A stretch of DNA of 64,000 nucleotides from Nocardioides sp. SYSU D00065 (GTDB taxonomy: Bacteria; Actinomycetota; Actinomycetes; Propionibacteriales; Nocardioidaceae): the NCBI RefSeq assembly GCF_017916425.1, contig NZ_JAFMSX010000003.1:248001-312000 (forward strand). Direction: 5' to 3'. The notes under the pieces are model-generated. The model was not told the origin of the DNA. It saw only the letters and a program-made list of their open reading frames with translations, and searched no databases. Made by a program: the position numbers and the translations under genes. Positions 42,427 through 51,716 of this stretch are shown piece by piece; position 1 is the first letter of the stretch; the number at the start of each line of letters is the position of its first letter.

Positions 42427-43974
42427 GTGCGCATCGGCATCCCCCGTGAGTTCCGACCCGGCGAGACGCTCGTCGCGGCGACGGCGAAGACGGCGTCGCA
42501 GCTGGCGGGGCTCGGCTACGACGTCGTCGTCGAGCGCGGGGCCGGCGCGGCCGCCGACCAGCCGGACACGGCGTACGCCGACGCCGGGGTCCGTGTCGGC
42601 ACGGGGGAGGAGGTGTGGTCGAGCGACGTCGTGGTGAAGGTGAACGCGCCCAGCGAGGAGGAGATCGTCCGGCTGCGTCCGGGGGCGACGCTCGTCGGCC
42701 TGCTGGCGCCGGCCCGCAGTCCCGAGCTCGTCGAGCGCCTGGCAGCGGCCGGGGTCACGGCGCTCGCGATGGACGCGGTGCCGCGCATCTCGCGGGCCCA
42801 GTCGATGGACGTGCTGTCCTCGATGGCCAACGTCGCCGGCTACCGCGCGGTGATCGAGGCCGCCCACGAGTTCGGCCGGCTCTTCACCGGCCAGGTCACC
42901 GCGGCCGGCAAGGTGCCGCCGGCCCGGGTCTTCGTGGTGGGCGCGGGCGTCGCGGGGCTGGCGGCGATCGGCGCCGCCGGCTCGCTGGGCGCCGTGGTGC
43001 GCGCGTTCGACGTACGCCCCGAGGTGGCCGAGCAGGTCGAGTCGATGGGCGCGCAGTTCGTGCGGGTCGAGATGGAGCAGGAGGTCTCCTCCGACGGCTA
43101 CGCCAAGGAGATGACCGCTGCGCAGGAGGCGGCCACGGCGGCGATGTACGACGAGGAGGCGCGCGCCGCCGACATCGTCATCACCACCGCGCTGATCCCC
43201 GGCCGGCCCGCGCCCCGGCTGATCTCCGCCGAGACCGTCGCGGCGATGCGGCCCGGCTCCGTCGTGGTCGACATGGCGGCGGCCAACGGCGGCAACGTCG
43301 CGGCCACGGTCCGGGACGAGCGGGTGGTCACCCCCAACGGCGTCACCGTGCTCGGCTACACCGACCTCGCCGGCCGGCTCGCGGCGCAGACCAGCCAGCT
43401 CTACGGCACCAACGTGGTCAACCTGTTCAAGCTGCTGACCCCCGCCAAGGACGGCCGGCTCACGCTCGACCTCGACGACGTGGTCCAGCGCGGAATCACC
43501 GTCACCCGAGCCGTCGAGGGCGGCGGCGCGGCAGAGGCGATGTGGCCGCCGCCGCCGGTGCAGGTCTCCGCCGCACCGGCCGCCCCCGCGGCGGCGGTCC
43601 CGGCCGAGAAGGAGCCGCCCGCGCCGCCCGACCCTCGGCGCCGGGTGTACGCCGCCGCGCTGGCCGCGGTGCTGTTCCTCGCGCTCGCCACCGCGGCGCC
43701 GGCGTCGTTCCTGCCGAGCCTGACCGTCTTCGTGCTCGCGGTCGTCATCGGGTTCTACGTGATCGGCAACGTCCACCACGCGCTGCACACGCCCCTGATG
43801 AGCGTCACCAACGCCATCAGCGGGATCATCGTGGTCGGCGCGATCCTGCAGGCCCCCGTCGACAACGTCGCGGTACAGGTCATCGCCGGGATCGCCGTCC
43901 TGCTCGCCAGCATCAACGTCTTCGGTGGCTTCCTCGTCACCCGACGGATGCTCAACATGTTCCAGAAGGGCTGA
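42427..43974 (+). CDS. pntA: NAD(P) transhydrogenase subunit alpha
   Basis: The product is 515 aa. The NAD-binding part (residues 1-370) has [20 protein letters not shown] and the region [15 protein letters not shown]. An Ala/Pro linker then leads to about four helices. The alpha1 and alpha2 parts are fused here into one chain, as in E. coli. With PntB it moves hydride from NADH to NADP+ driven by protons, giving NADPH. GTG 42427 has AGGAGG upstream. pntB follows after 4 nt. Confidence 0.93.
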   Translation: MRIGIPREFRPGETLVAATAKTASQLAGLGYDVVVERGAGAAADQPDTAYADAGVRVGTGEEVWSSDVVVKVNAPSEEEIVRLRPGATLVGLLAPARSPELVERLAAAGVTALAMDAVPRISRAQSMDVLSSMANVAGYRAVIEAAHEFGRLFTGQVTAAGKVPPARVFVVGAGVAGLAAIGAAGSLGAVVRAFDVRPEVAEQVESMGAQFVRVEMEQEVSSDGYAKEMTAAQEAATAAMYDEEARAADIVITTALIPGRPAPRLISAETVAAMRPGSVVVDMAAANGGNVAATVRDERVVTPNGVTVLGYTDLAGRLAAQTSQLYGTNVVNLFKLLTPAKDGRLTLDLDDVVQRGITVTRAVEGGGAAEAMWPPPPVQVSAAPAAPAAAVPAEKEPPAPPDPRRRVYAAALAAVLFLALATAAPASFLPSLTVFVLAVVIGFYVIGNVHHALHTPLMSVTNAISGIIVVGAILQAPVDNVAVQVIAGIAVLLASINVFGGFLVTRRMLNMFQKG

Positions 43975-43978
43975 GCCG

Positions 43979-45409
43979 GTGATCTCGTTCGTGTCCGGCG
44001 CCTACATCGTGTCGGCGCTGCTGTTCATCCTCGCGCTCGCCGGCCTGAGCAAGCACGAGACCGCCCGGCGCGGCAACGCGTTCGGCATGGCCGGCATGGC
44101 GCTGGCCCTGGTCGCGACCCTCCTGCTCGTCGTCGACCGGCTCACCGGGGACGTCGTCGGCGACACGACCGCCGTGTGGGTCGGGCTCGCGATCGTCCTG
44201 GTCGCCGGCACCGTCGGCGCCGTGATCGGCATCCGCCTCGCCCGCGGGGTCGAGATGACCGGCATGCCCGAGCTCATCGCGATGATGCACAGCTTTGTCG
44301 GCCTCGCGGCGGTGCTGGTCGGCTACAACACCTACATCGAGGTCGCCGACCACGGTGCGCACGCCGACGCGATCCACAACGCGGAGGTCTTCCTCGGCGT
44401 CTTCATCGGCGCGGTCACCTTCACCGGGTCGATCGTGGCGAACCTCAAGCTGAGCGCGCGGATGAGCTCCGCGCCGCTCGTGCTGCCCGGGCGCCACCTG
44501 CTCAACCTCGCGATCCTCGTCGCCTCCGCCGTGCTGATGGTGTGGTTCATGCTCACCGAGGGCTGGAGCGGCCTGGCCCCCCTGGCGGTCATGACGGTCC
44601 TCGCCCTGGTGCTCGGCTTCCACCTCGTCGCCGCCATCGGAGGCGGCGACATGCCCGTCGTGGTGTCGATGCTCAACAGCTACTCCGGGTGGGCCGCGGC
44701 CGCTGCCGGATTCATGCTGGGCAACGACCTGCTGATCATCACCGGAGCGCTGGTCGGCTCGTCGGGTGCGATCCTCAGCTACATCATGTGCAGGGCGATG
44801 AACCGCTCCTTCGTCAGCGTCATCGCCGGCGGGTTCGGCTCCGACGGCGGCTCGGCCGTCGGGGCGGCGGACCGCGACTACGGCGAGCACCGCGAGATCC
44901 AGGCCGGCGAGGTCGCCGAGCTGCTGGCCGGCGCGTCGTCCGTCGTGATCACCCCGGGCTACGGGATGGCCGTGGCGCAGGCGCAGTACCCCGTCGCCGA
45001 GATGACCCGGCGGCTGCGGGAGAAGGGCGTCACCGTCCGCTTCGGCATCCATCCCGTCGCCGGGCGCCTGCCCGGGCACATGAACGTCCTGCTGGCCGAG
45101 GCCAAGGTGCCCTACGACATCGTGCTGGAGATGGACGAGATCAACGACGACCTCGCCGACACCGACGTCGTCCTCGTCATCGGCGCCAACGACACGGTCA
45201 ACCCGGCCGCCTTGGAGGAGCCCGGCTCGCCGATCGCGGGGATGCCGGTGCTGGAGGTGTGGAAGGCCCGCGACGTCGTGGTCTTCAAGCGCTCGATGGC
45301 CACGGGGTACGCCGGCGTGCAGAACCCGCTGTTCTTCAAGGAGAACACCCAGATGCTCTTCGGCGACGCCAAGGACAAGGTCAACGAGATCGTCGCCGCC
45401 CTCGGCTGA
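43979..45409 (+). CDS. pntB: NAD(P) transhydrogenase subunit beta
   Basis: The product is 476 aa. The N-terminal ~270 residues are the proton channel helices ([37 protein letters not shown]). The C-terminal NADP-binding domain has [31 protein letters not shown] and [12 protein letters not shown]. It is the partner of PntA. The GTG start was chosen because it directly follows the pntA stop and begins the first helix. It is followed by the family-B repeat array. Confidence 0.93.
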   Translation: MISFVSGAYIVSALLFILALAGLSKHETARRGNAFGMAGMALALVATLLLVVDRLTGDVVGDTTAVWVGLAIVLVAGTVGAVIGIRLARGVEMTGMPELIAMMHSFVGLAAVLVGYNTYIEVADHGAHADAIHNAEVFLGVFIGAVTFTGSIVANLKLSARMSSAPLVLPGRHLLNLAILVASAVLMVWFMLTEGWSGLAPLAVMTVLALVLGFHLVAAIGGGDMPVVVSMLNSYSGWAAAAAGFMLGNDLLIITGALVGSSGAILSYIMCRAMNRSFVSVIAGGFGSDGGSAVGAADRDYGEHREIQAGEVAELLAGASSVVITPGYGMAVAQAQYPVAEMTRRLREKGVTVRFGIHPVAGRLPGHMNVLLAEAKVPYDIVLEMDEINDDLADTDVVLVIGANDTVNPAALEEPGSPIAGMPVLEVWKARDVVVFKRSMATGYAGVQNPLFFKENTQMLFGDAKDKVNEIVAALG

Positions 45410-45463
45410 TCGCGTCGGTCGCTCGCGCCTACCTCCGGCGCCCCCTGGTGCACCGCCCGTCGC

Positions 45464-45517
45464 GCATTCATCGCCGGTCCCGCATTCATCGCCGGTCCCG
45501 CGTGCATCGCCGGTCCC
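45464..45517. repeat. 18-nt tandem repeat, three copies
   Basis: GCATTCATCGCCGGTCCC occurs at 45464-45481 and 45482-45499 and, with two changes, at 45500-45517. It runs directly into the first family-B unit (which also begins GCATTCATC), so it is probably a local expansion of that unit's edge. Confidence 0.8.
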
Positions 45518-45520
45518 GCA

Positions 45521-45828
45521 TTCATCAAGGGATGCAGGCGAACAGGCACTTCCCTGGGTCAGTTGATCGAGGGAAGTGCCCGTTGAGCGACGTACCGTGA
45601 TGAAGCAGCAGCCCGGTCCCGCCCGTCCCGCATTCATCAAGGGATGTAGGCGAACGGGCACTTCCCTGGGTCAGTTGATCGAGGGAAGTGCCCGTTGAGC
45701 GACGTACCGTGATGAAGCGGCAGCCCGGCACCGCCCGTCCCGCATTCATCAAGGGATGTAGCCGAACGGGCACTTCCCTGGGTCAGTTGATCGAGGGAAG
45801 TGCCCGTTGAGCGACATACCGTGATGAA
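45521..45828. repeat. Family-B palindrome array, three 84-nt units
   Basis: Units at 45521-45604, 45633-45716 and 45745-45828 are exactly 84 nt with 28-nt spacers (period 112). Each runs TTCATCAAGGGATG..., GGGCACTTCCC, TGGGTCAGTTGATCGA centre, GGGAAGTGCCCGTTGAGCG, ...ACCGTGATGAA. Arms of about 34 nt pair nearly fully. The units are almost identical and so recent. They fill the 481-nt gap between convergent pntB and the ABC ATPase gene. The rest of the gap (45410-45463, 45829-45890) shows nothing I can name. Confidence 0.9.
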
Positions 45829-45890
45829 GCACCAGCAGGCCCACCAGCAGGCCCGCACGCCGACCCGTACGCCCACCCGGCGCGAGCCCG

Positions 45891-46988
45891 TCAGTCCGTC
45901 GGCAGCGCGAGGCCCGTCTCGGCGTCGAACGCGTGCAGCTTGCCGGGCTCGACGGTGAACCACACGCGCTCGCCCCGGCCCGGGACGGACCGCGGCGCGA
46001 TGCGGGCGACGACGTGGTCGGCGCGCAGCTCGTCACCGATCAGGTTGCCGTAGAGGAACGCGTCGGAGCCGAGCTCCTCGATCACCAGCGCCTCCACGGG
46101 GAACGACGCCTCGTCGGCCTCCGAGGCCAGCACCATCGCCTCGGGCCGGAAGCCGAGCTGCACCTGGTCGCCCTTCAGCGCCGCGACGGTCGATCGGGGC
46201 AGCGGCACGTGCCCCTCGCCGATGCGGGCCTTGCCGTCGGTGACCGTGAAGGTGCCCAGGTTCATCGCCGGCGAGCCGATGAAGCCCGCGACGAAGGCGT
46301 TGGCGGGCTTGTCGTAGAGCCCCAGCGGCGTGTCGACCTGCTGCAGCACCCCGTCCTTGAGCACGGCGACGCGGTCGCCCATGGTCATCGCCTCGACCTG
46401 GTCGTGGGTGACGTAGACGGTGGTGATGTCGAGGCGGCGCTGCAGCGAGGCGATCTGCGTACGCGTGGACACGCGCAGCTTGGCGTCGAGGTTGGACAGC
46501 GGCTCGTCCATCAGGAAGACCTTGGGGTGCCGCACGATGGCCCGGCCCATCGCGACGCGCTGGCGCTGGCCGCCGGAGAGCGCCTTGGGCTTGCGCTCGA
46601 GGTAGTCCTCGAGGTCGAGGATCTTGGCGGCCTCGGCCACCCGCGTCGCGATCTCCGACTTGCTGGCACCGGCGATCTTGAGCGCGAACCCCATGTTGTC
46701 GCCCACGGTCATGTGCGGGTAGAGGGCGTAGTTCTGGAACACCATCGCGATGTCGCGGTCCTTGGGCGCCACGTGCGTGACGTCGCGGTCGCCGATGAGG
46801 ATCTGACCGCTGGAGACGTCCTCGAGGCCCGCGAGCATGCGCAGCGACGTGGACTTGCCGCAGCCGGAGGGACCCACGAGGACGAGGAACTCGCCCGGCT
46901 CGATCTCCAGGTCGAGGGCGTCGACGGCCGGCTTGTCGCTGCCCGGGTAGGTCCGGCTGGCCTGGTCGAAGGTGACCGAGGTGGACAT
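45891..46988 (-). CDS. ABC ATPase of the MalK/UgpC/MsmK type
   Basis: The product is 365 aa. Walker A is GPSGCGKST, the signature LSGGQRQRVAMGRAI, Walker B VFLMDEPLSNLD, then a C-terminal TOBE/MDR domain. Such ATPases drive import of oligosaccharides or glycerol-3-phosphate, and in actinobacteria one often serves several transporters. No permease or binding-protein gene is adjacent, which fits a shared ATPase. ATG 46988 has AGAGGAA upstream. The gap to the next gene upstream (147 nt) holds no recognisable element. Confidence 0.9.
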   Translation of the reverse strand: MSTSVTFDQASRTYPGSDKPAVDALDLEIEPGEFLVLVGPSGCGKSTSLRMLAGLEDVSSGQILIGDRDVTHVAPKDRDIAMVFQNYALYPHMTVGDNMGFALKIAGASKSEIATRVAEAAKILDLEDYLERKPKALSGGQRQRVAMGRAIVRHPKVFLMDEPLSNLDAKLRVSTRTQIASLQRRLDITTVYVTHDQVEAMTMGDRVAVLKDGVLQQVDTPLGLYDKPANAFVAGFIGSPAMNLGTFTVTDGKARIGEGHVPLPRSTVAALKGDQVQLGFRPEAMVLASEADEASFPVEALVIEELGSDAFLYGNLIGDELRADHVVARIAPRSVPGRGERVWFTVEPGKLHAFDAETGLALPTD

Positions 46989-47135
46989 GGGGTTCCTCTC
47001 TGGTGGGTGGTGCTCGAGTCGAATCGTGCCACGAGCCGTGAGGCAGGTCACACCGTCTCACCCGTCGGGGCGCCGGTCGGGCCCTCCTCCGGCGCGACGC
47101 GGAGGCACCTCACGCGGGGCGGCCCAAGGACCGCC

Positions 47136-47699
47136 TCAGCCCAGCCCGTACGTCCCGACGACCTCGTGCCGCGGGCGCCGATGCGGGCCCTCCCCGAGGT
47201 GCGAGGCGATCAGCGAGACCTCGTCGACGACCCACGCGGGACCGGCGTACGCGTCGAGCAGGCGCACCCAGCCGGTGACGTTGTCCGGACGACCCAGCCG
47301 GGCGAGCGTGACGTGCGGGTGGAACCGCTTGCCGTCGACGCGGGCGCCGGCACGGTTGAGGGCGGATCGGCACGAGGCGGCGAGCCGGTCGAGCTCCGTG
47401 GCGGCCGGCTCGTCGGTGTCCAGGGCGGCGAAGAGCACGCGAGCACGGTCGGCGTGCGGGAAGGCGCCGCCGCCGGCGATGCGGAGCCCGAAGGCGGACC
47501 GCCGGCCGGCGGCGTGCGCCAGGTGCTCCTCGAGCTCGTCGAGCCGGTGCTCGGGCACCGACTCGGCGAAGGCCAGCGTCACGTGGAGCTGGTCGTCGCT
47601 CGTCCAACGGAACGCGGCCGCCTCGCGCCGCACCGCGAGGAACTCCTCGAGGTGGGCCACGACGGCGGGCGGCGGCACCAGCGCCACGAACATGCGCAT
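47136..47699 (-). CDS. thpR: 2'-5' RNA ligase / RNA 2',3'-cyclic phosphodiesterase family
   Basis: The product is 187 aa. The two HxTx catalytic motifs are H39-V-T41 (LHVTLAF) and H129-V-T131 (HPHVTLARL), spaced as in ThpR. It opens 2',3'-cyclic phosphates at RNA ends, and can ligate 2'-5'. The ATG overlaps the acyl-CoA dehydrogenase stop by one base (TGATG), so the two genes are coupled although their functions are unrelated. Confidence 0.88.
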   Translation of the reverse strand: MRMFVALVPPPAVVAHLEEFLAVRREAAAFRWTSDDQLHVTLAFAESVPEHRLDELEEHLAHAAGRRSAFGLRIAGGGAFPHADRARVLFAALDTDEPAATELDRLAASCRSALNRAGARVDGKRFHPHVTLARLGRPDNVTGWVRLLDAYAGPAWVVDEVSLIASHLGEGPHRRPRHEVVGTYGLG

Positions 47700-48844
47700 C
47701 ACAGGCCCAGGTCGCGCCCGATCAGCATCTTCATGATCTCGTTGGAGCCGGCCCAGATCTTCGTCACGCGGGCGTCGCGCCAGGCGCGGGCCACGCGGTA
47801 CTCGTTCATGTAGCCGTAGCCGCCGTGGACCTGGACGCAGTGGTCCAGGACGTCGTTCTGCACCTGCGAGGTCCACCACTTGGCCTTCGCGGCGTCGACC
47901 GGCGTCAGCTCCTTGCGGGTGTGGGCGAGCACGCAATGGTCGACGAACGCCTGCGTGACGTCGATGCGGGTGACCAGGTCGGCCAGCAGGAACTGGGTGT
48001 TCTGGAACGCGCCGATGGGCTGCCCGAACGCCTGGCGGTCCTTGGCGTACTGGATCGTCTCCTCGAGGATCTGCTTGGCGTGGGCGAGGTTCGTGATCGC
48101 CGACCCGAGCCGTTCCTGCGGCAGGAACCGCATCATCGAGATGAAGCCGGTGTCGAGCGGCCCGACCAGGTCGTCGTCGCCGACACGCACGTTGTCGAAC
48201 GCGAGCTCGGCGGTGTCGGACTCGTCCTGGCCGACCTTGTCGAGCACGCGTCCGACGCTGAACCCGTCGAGCGTGGTGTCCACCGCGAACAGCGAGATGC
48301 CCTTGGCCTTCTTCTCGGGGCTGGTCCGGGCGGCGACGAGCACGAGGTCGGCGGAGCCGCCGTTGGTGATGAAGGTCTTGGCGCCGTTGATGACCCAGCC
48401 GTCGCCGTCGCGCACGGCCGTGGTCCGCAGGTTGGCGAGGTCGGAGCCGCCGCCGGGCTCGGTCATGCCGATCGCCGTGACCAGCTCGCCGGTCGCCGCG
48501 CGCGGGAGCCAGCGAGCCTTCTGCGCATCGTCGGTGAGGTGCACGAGGTAGGGCACGGTGATGTCGGCGTGGATGCCGAGGCAGCTCGGGAGCGTCATGT
48601 TGACCTTGGCGAGCTCCTCGGTGAGCACCGCGTTGAAGCGGTAGTCGCCAGCCTCGGAGCCGCCGTACTCCTCGGGGATCTCCAAGCCGAGGAAGCCCTG
48701 CTTGCCCGCCGCGAGCCAGAAGTCGCGGTCGAGTCCGTGGTTGGCGGCGTACGTCTCGAGGTGCGGAGCGACCTCGCGGTCCAGGAACTGCTTGACCGAG
48801 GCGCGGAAGGCCTCGTGATCCTCGTCGTAGATGTCGCGCTTCAT
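47699..48844 (-). CDS. Acyl-CoA dehydrogenase
   Basis: The product is a 381-aa flavoprotein. Typical blocks are GLEIPEEYGGSEAGDYRF near the N-terminus, AIGMTEPGGGSDLANLRTTA at the FAD site, KTFITNGGSADLVLV, and the C-terminal VQVHGGYGYMNEYRVARAWRD. It removes two hydrogens from an acyl-CoA at the alpha-beta position in beta-oxidation or branched-chain breakdown; chain preference is unknown. No other fatty-acid genes are nearby. TAACAT 6 nt before the ATG suggests leaderless transcription. Confidence 0.9.
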   Translation of the reverse strand: MKRDIYDEDHEAFRASVKQFLDREVAPHLETYAANHGLDRDFWLAAGKQGFLGLEIPEEYGGSEAGDYRFNAVLTEELAKVNMTLPSCLGIHADITVPYLVHLTDDAQKARWLPRAATGELVTAIGMTEPGGGSDLANLRTTAVRDGDGWVINGAKTFITNGGSADLVLVAARTSPEKKAKGISLFAVDTTLDGFSVGRVLDKVGQDESDTAELAFDNVRVGDDDLVGPLDTGFISMMRFLPQERLGSAITNLAHAKQILEETIQYAKDRQAFGQPIGAFQNTQFLLADLVTRIDVTQAFVDHCVLAHTRKELTPVDAAKAKWWTSQVQNDVLDHCVQVHGGYGYMNEYRVARAWRDARVTKIWAGSNEIMKMLIGRDLGL

Positions 48845-48850
48845 GGTTCT

Positions 48851-48856
48851 ATGTTA
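48851..48856 (-). promoter_or_regulatory. -10 element TAACAT of the acyl-CoA dehydrogenase gene, leaderless type
   Basis: On the minus strand TAACAT lies 6 nt before the ATG at 48844. Confidence 0.5.
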
Positions 48857-48969
48857 CCCGCGAGTCACGTAAGGTCGCGCCGTCCCTGGCGTCCAGATGC
48901 TGCGGGGACCGTTGCGGCACGCGTAACGTCGCACCGGCTGACTCGTTACCGGGGGAACGGGAGCAGTAA

Positions 48970-50742
48970 GTGACAGAACAGGGTCGGACGTACGTACGTC
49001 CGCGAGCCAGGGCGTGGGGCAACGAGGCCCAGCGTGCTGTCCTGCATGCCATCGCGGAGGACATCGCGAGGCGGTCGGGCTACCGCGTGGCCGCGGTCGA
49101 GGTGCTCCGCTCGGACGGCAACCTCGAGTTCGTCGCCATCGCCGGCAGCCCGGAGGCGCGCGAGCAGCTGCTCGGCCGGGCGGCACCCCTGGCGGCGCAC
49201 CGGCTCGTCGCCTTCGGCACCGAGATGCACGGCTGGTGGCACATCCCCGAGGAGCGGATGGACGACGAGACCCGCGCGTGGATGGCGCAGTACGGTCACA
49301 CGCCCGACCTCGGCGACCCGGCCGGGCCGGACGCGTGGCACGCCGAGGACCGGCTGGTGCGGCTGCTGGAGGACGAGGCGGGGGAGCTGCGCGCGACGCT
49401 GTACCTCGACGAGCCGCTCGACGGGTTGCGCCCCACGCCGGAGTCGATCGCCGCCGTCAACGCCGAGGTCGGGGTGATGTACGACGCGGTGCTGAGCATC
49501 GTCGAGCGCGAGCGGTTCGGCGAGCAGGTGCGGATGCTGTCCCAGGCGCGGACCGCCATGCAGAGCGTCGCGCCGGGGCAGGGCGTCGACGACTTCCTCC
49601 GGCAGCTGTCCGAGGCCATGGCCGAGGCCATGCCGGTCGACTCGGTCGACGTGCTGCTGGCGGGGGAGCCGGCGCCCGAGCTCGAGCCCGACACCGCAGT
49701 GCTCGAGGACCACATGCGCCAGGTGTGGCAGCGGCGCGGACATCTCGTGGTCGAGCTGACGCAGACGTGGGGCATTGGCGACGCGGCACAGCCCACGCCC
49801 GAGGTGATCCGGCGCGCCATGGAGCGGCGCCGCCTCGGCTCGTGGCTGCTGGTGCCGATCGGCATGGACGGCGACTACCTCGGCACGATGGGCCTGGGCC
49901 GGCGACCCGGTGGGTCGAGCTGGGTGGACTCGGAGATCATCGCCGCCTCGGCGGTGGCCAGCGACGTCGCCGGGGTGGTGGTCGGGGCGCGGCTGATGGC
50001 GCGCGAGCGGCTGCTCAACGCCGAGCTGCGCAGCATCAACGACTACCGCCGCGACATGGTGCTCACGCTGGCCCACGAGCTGCGCAACCCCGTGAGCGTC
50101 CTGTGGACGCACGTGGAGATGCTGGGTCAACTGGGGGTGTTTGGCCCGATCCGCGAGTCACTGGCCGCGATGGACCGCGCGACGCGGCGCATCGAGGCGA
50201 TGGTCGAGGACCTGATGGCGCTGGCCACCGTCAGCGACACCGGGCGCGACATCGCCAGCGTTCCGGTGGACCTCACCGCGCTCGTGCAGGACTGCGCGGA
50301 GTTCCTGGCCGCGACGGCCGCCCAGTCGGGGGTGCACCTCGAGCTGGGCGTCGCCGAGGGCCTCGTCGTCACCGGCGAGGAGGCGGGCCTGCAACGGCTC
50401 GTGACCAATCTGCTGTCCAACGCCATCAAGTACACGCCCTCCGGCGGGCGCGTGGAGCTGACCGCCGCCGCCGAGGTGGTGGACGGGCGCGACGGCGTCC
50501 GCCTGACCTGCACCGACACGGGCATCGGCATCGCCGCGAGCGAGGTCGACCGCGTGTTCACGCCGTTCTTCCGCTCGAGCAGCTTCGAGGCCCGCAAGCG
50601 CTCCGGCACCGGCCTGGGCCTGGCCATCGTCGAGCGGGTGGCCAAGCGCCACCACGGCACCGTCGGCGTCGAGTCGGTCCTCGGGGAGGGCACCACCTTC
50701 ACCGTCTGGCTCCCAGCGGCGGGCCCTGCCGACGTACGGTGA
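48970..50742 (+). CDS. GAF-domain sensor histidine kinase 1
   Basis: The product is 590 aa with no membrane helix, so a cytosolic sensor. The N-terminal ~180 residues and residues ~190-345 look like two GAF-type sensor domains. The phosphorylated His is H369 in LAHELRNPVSVL. The ATP-binding part has NLLSNAIKYTPSGG, DTGIGIA and GTGLGLAIVE. It resembles the kinase encoded at 51.7 kb throughout, including the start (VLRSDGNLEFVAIAGSPEAREQLLG in outline). No response regulator gene is adjacent. Confidence 0.85.
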   Translation: MTEQGRTYVRPRARAWGNEAQRAVLHAIAEDIARRSGYRVAAVEVLRSDGNLEFVAIAGSPEAREQLLGRAAPLAAHRLVAFGTEMHGWWHIPEERMDDETRAWMAQYGHTPDLGDPAGPDAWHAEDRLVRLLEDEAGELRATLYLDEPLDGLRPTPESIAAVNAEVGVMYDAVLSIVERERFGEQVRMLSQARTAMQSVAPGQGVDDFLRQLSEAMAEAMPVDSVDVLLAGEPAPELEPDTAVLEDHMRQVWQRRGHLVVELTQTWGIGDAAQPTPEVIRRAMERRRLGSWLLVPIGMDGDYLGTMGLGRRPGGSSWVDSEIIAASAVASDVAGVVVGARLMARERLLNAELRSINDYRRDMVLTLAHELRNPVSVLWTHVEMLGQLGVFGPIRESLAAMDRATRRIEAMVEDLMALATVSDTGRDIASVPVDLTALVQDCAEFLAATAAQSGVHLELGVAEGLVVTGEEAGLQRLVTNLLSNAIKYTPSGGRVELTAAAEVVDGRDGVRLTCTDTGIGIAASEVDRVFTPFFRSSSFEARKRSGTGLGLAIVERVAKRHHGTVGVESVLGEGTTFTVWLPAAGPADVR

Positions 50743-50746
50743 GCCG

Positions 50747-51601
50747 GTGTCCGCCACCGGCCTGGTCGCCGTGCTCTTGCAGCTGGTGCTGTCGGTGGCC
50801 GGCGCGCCCGTGCCGGTCGAGCCGAGCGCGGTCCGGGCGCTCACGACGCCCCGGGACGACGGCACCCAGCCGCTGGCAGCCACGGGTCCGGGCAGCGTGC
50901 CACCGCCCTGGCTGGGCACCCGCATCCTGCCCGTCGACCCGACCACCGGCTATGGCGAGGTCCGCGCGACGCCGCCGGTGATGCGCGAGCGTCGCTGGAC
51001 GCTGCCGGACCAGGTCCGGACGCTGCCGGGACGCGGGTACGCCAGCCGGGTGGTCTCGCCGGCCCCGCGGCACGTCGTACGCCGGTCCACCTGGCGACCC
51101 GGCTGCCCGGTGGCGCGGACCGACCTGGCCTGGGTCCGGCTCGCCTTCTGGGGCTTCGACGGTCGGCGCCACACCGGCGAGCTGCTCGTGCACCGGACGG
51201 TGGTGCGCGACGTCGTGCAGGTCTTCGGCGTGCTCTACCGCGTCCGCTTCCCGCAGGAGCAGGTCGCGATCGTCCGCAGCCACGACCCCGACGCGCCGCC
51301 GACCGGGGACGGCAACGGGACCGGCGCCTTCGTGTGCCGCGCCTCGACGGGCGCGAGCCACTTCTCGCAGCACGCCTACGGCCTCGCGATCGACGTGAAC
51401 TCCTTCCAGAATCCCTACGCCAAGGGCCCGGTCGTGCTGCCCGAGCTCGCGTCGGCGTACCTCGACCGCGCGCGGGTGCGCCCCGGGATGATCACCGCCG
51501 ACGGTCCGGTCGTGCGCGCCTTCGCCCGGATCGGGTGGGAGTGGGGTGGCGCCTGGCGCCACTCCAAGGACTACATGCACTTCAGCCGCAACGGCCTGTA
51601 G
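50747..51601 (+). CDS. Exported M15-family peptidase
   Basis: The product is 284 aa. Residues 1-20 look like a signal peptide (GLVAVLLQLVLSVAGA). The zinc ligands are H209 (SQHAYGLAIDVN), D216 and H278 (DYMHFSRNGL), the pattern of D,D-carboxypeptidase / L-alanoyl-D-Glu peptidases of family M15. It probably trims peptidoglycan stem peptides. The GTG at 50747 lies 4 nt after the histidine kinase stop, so the two may share an mRNA. A second, paralogous kinase follows. Confidence 0.85.
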   Translation: MSATGLVAVLLQLVLSVAGAPVPVEPSAVRALTTPRDDGTQPLAATGPGSVPPPWLGTRILPVDPTTGYGEVRATPPVMRERRWTLPDQVRTLPGRGYASRVVSPAPRHVVRRSTWRPGCPVARTDLAWVRLAFWGFDGRRHTGELLVHRTVVRDVVQVFGVLYRVRFPQEQVAIVRSHDPDAPPTGDGNGTGAFVCRASTGASHFSQHAYGLAIDVNSFQNPYAKGPVVLPELASAYLDRARVRPGMITADGPVVRAFARIGWEWGGAWRHSKDYMHFSRNGL

Positions 51602-51716
51602 GCGGGCACCCGGACCAGCCGCCGCGGGCGACGCGCGGGTCACCGGCTGGGGAAAACCCTTCGCCGCCCTGCGTGCGGCGCCTACCATCCCACGTGGGGG
51701 CGGGAGGACGAGCGCC

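Noticed and set aside
11439..45828. Insertion sequence or transposon for family B
   Set aside because: Units are only 84 nt with no gene and no visible target-site duplication that I can verify; no transposase is in the window. Kept as a palindromic repeat of unknown mobility.
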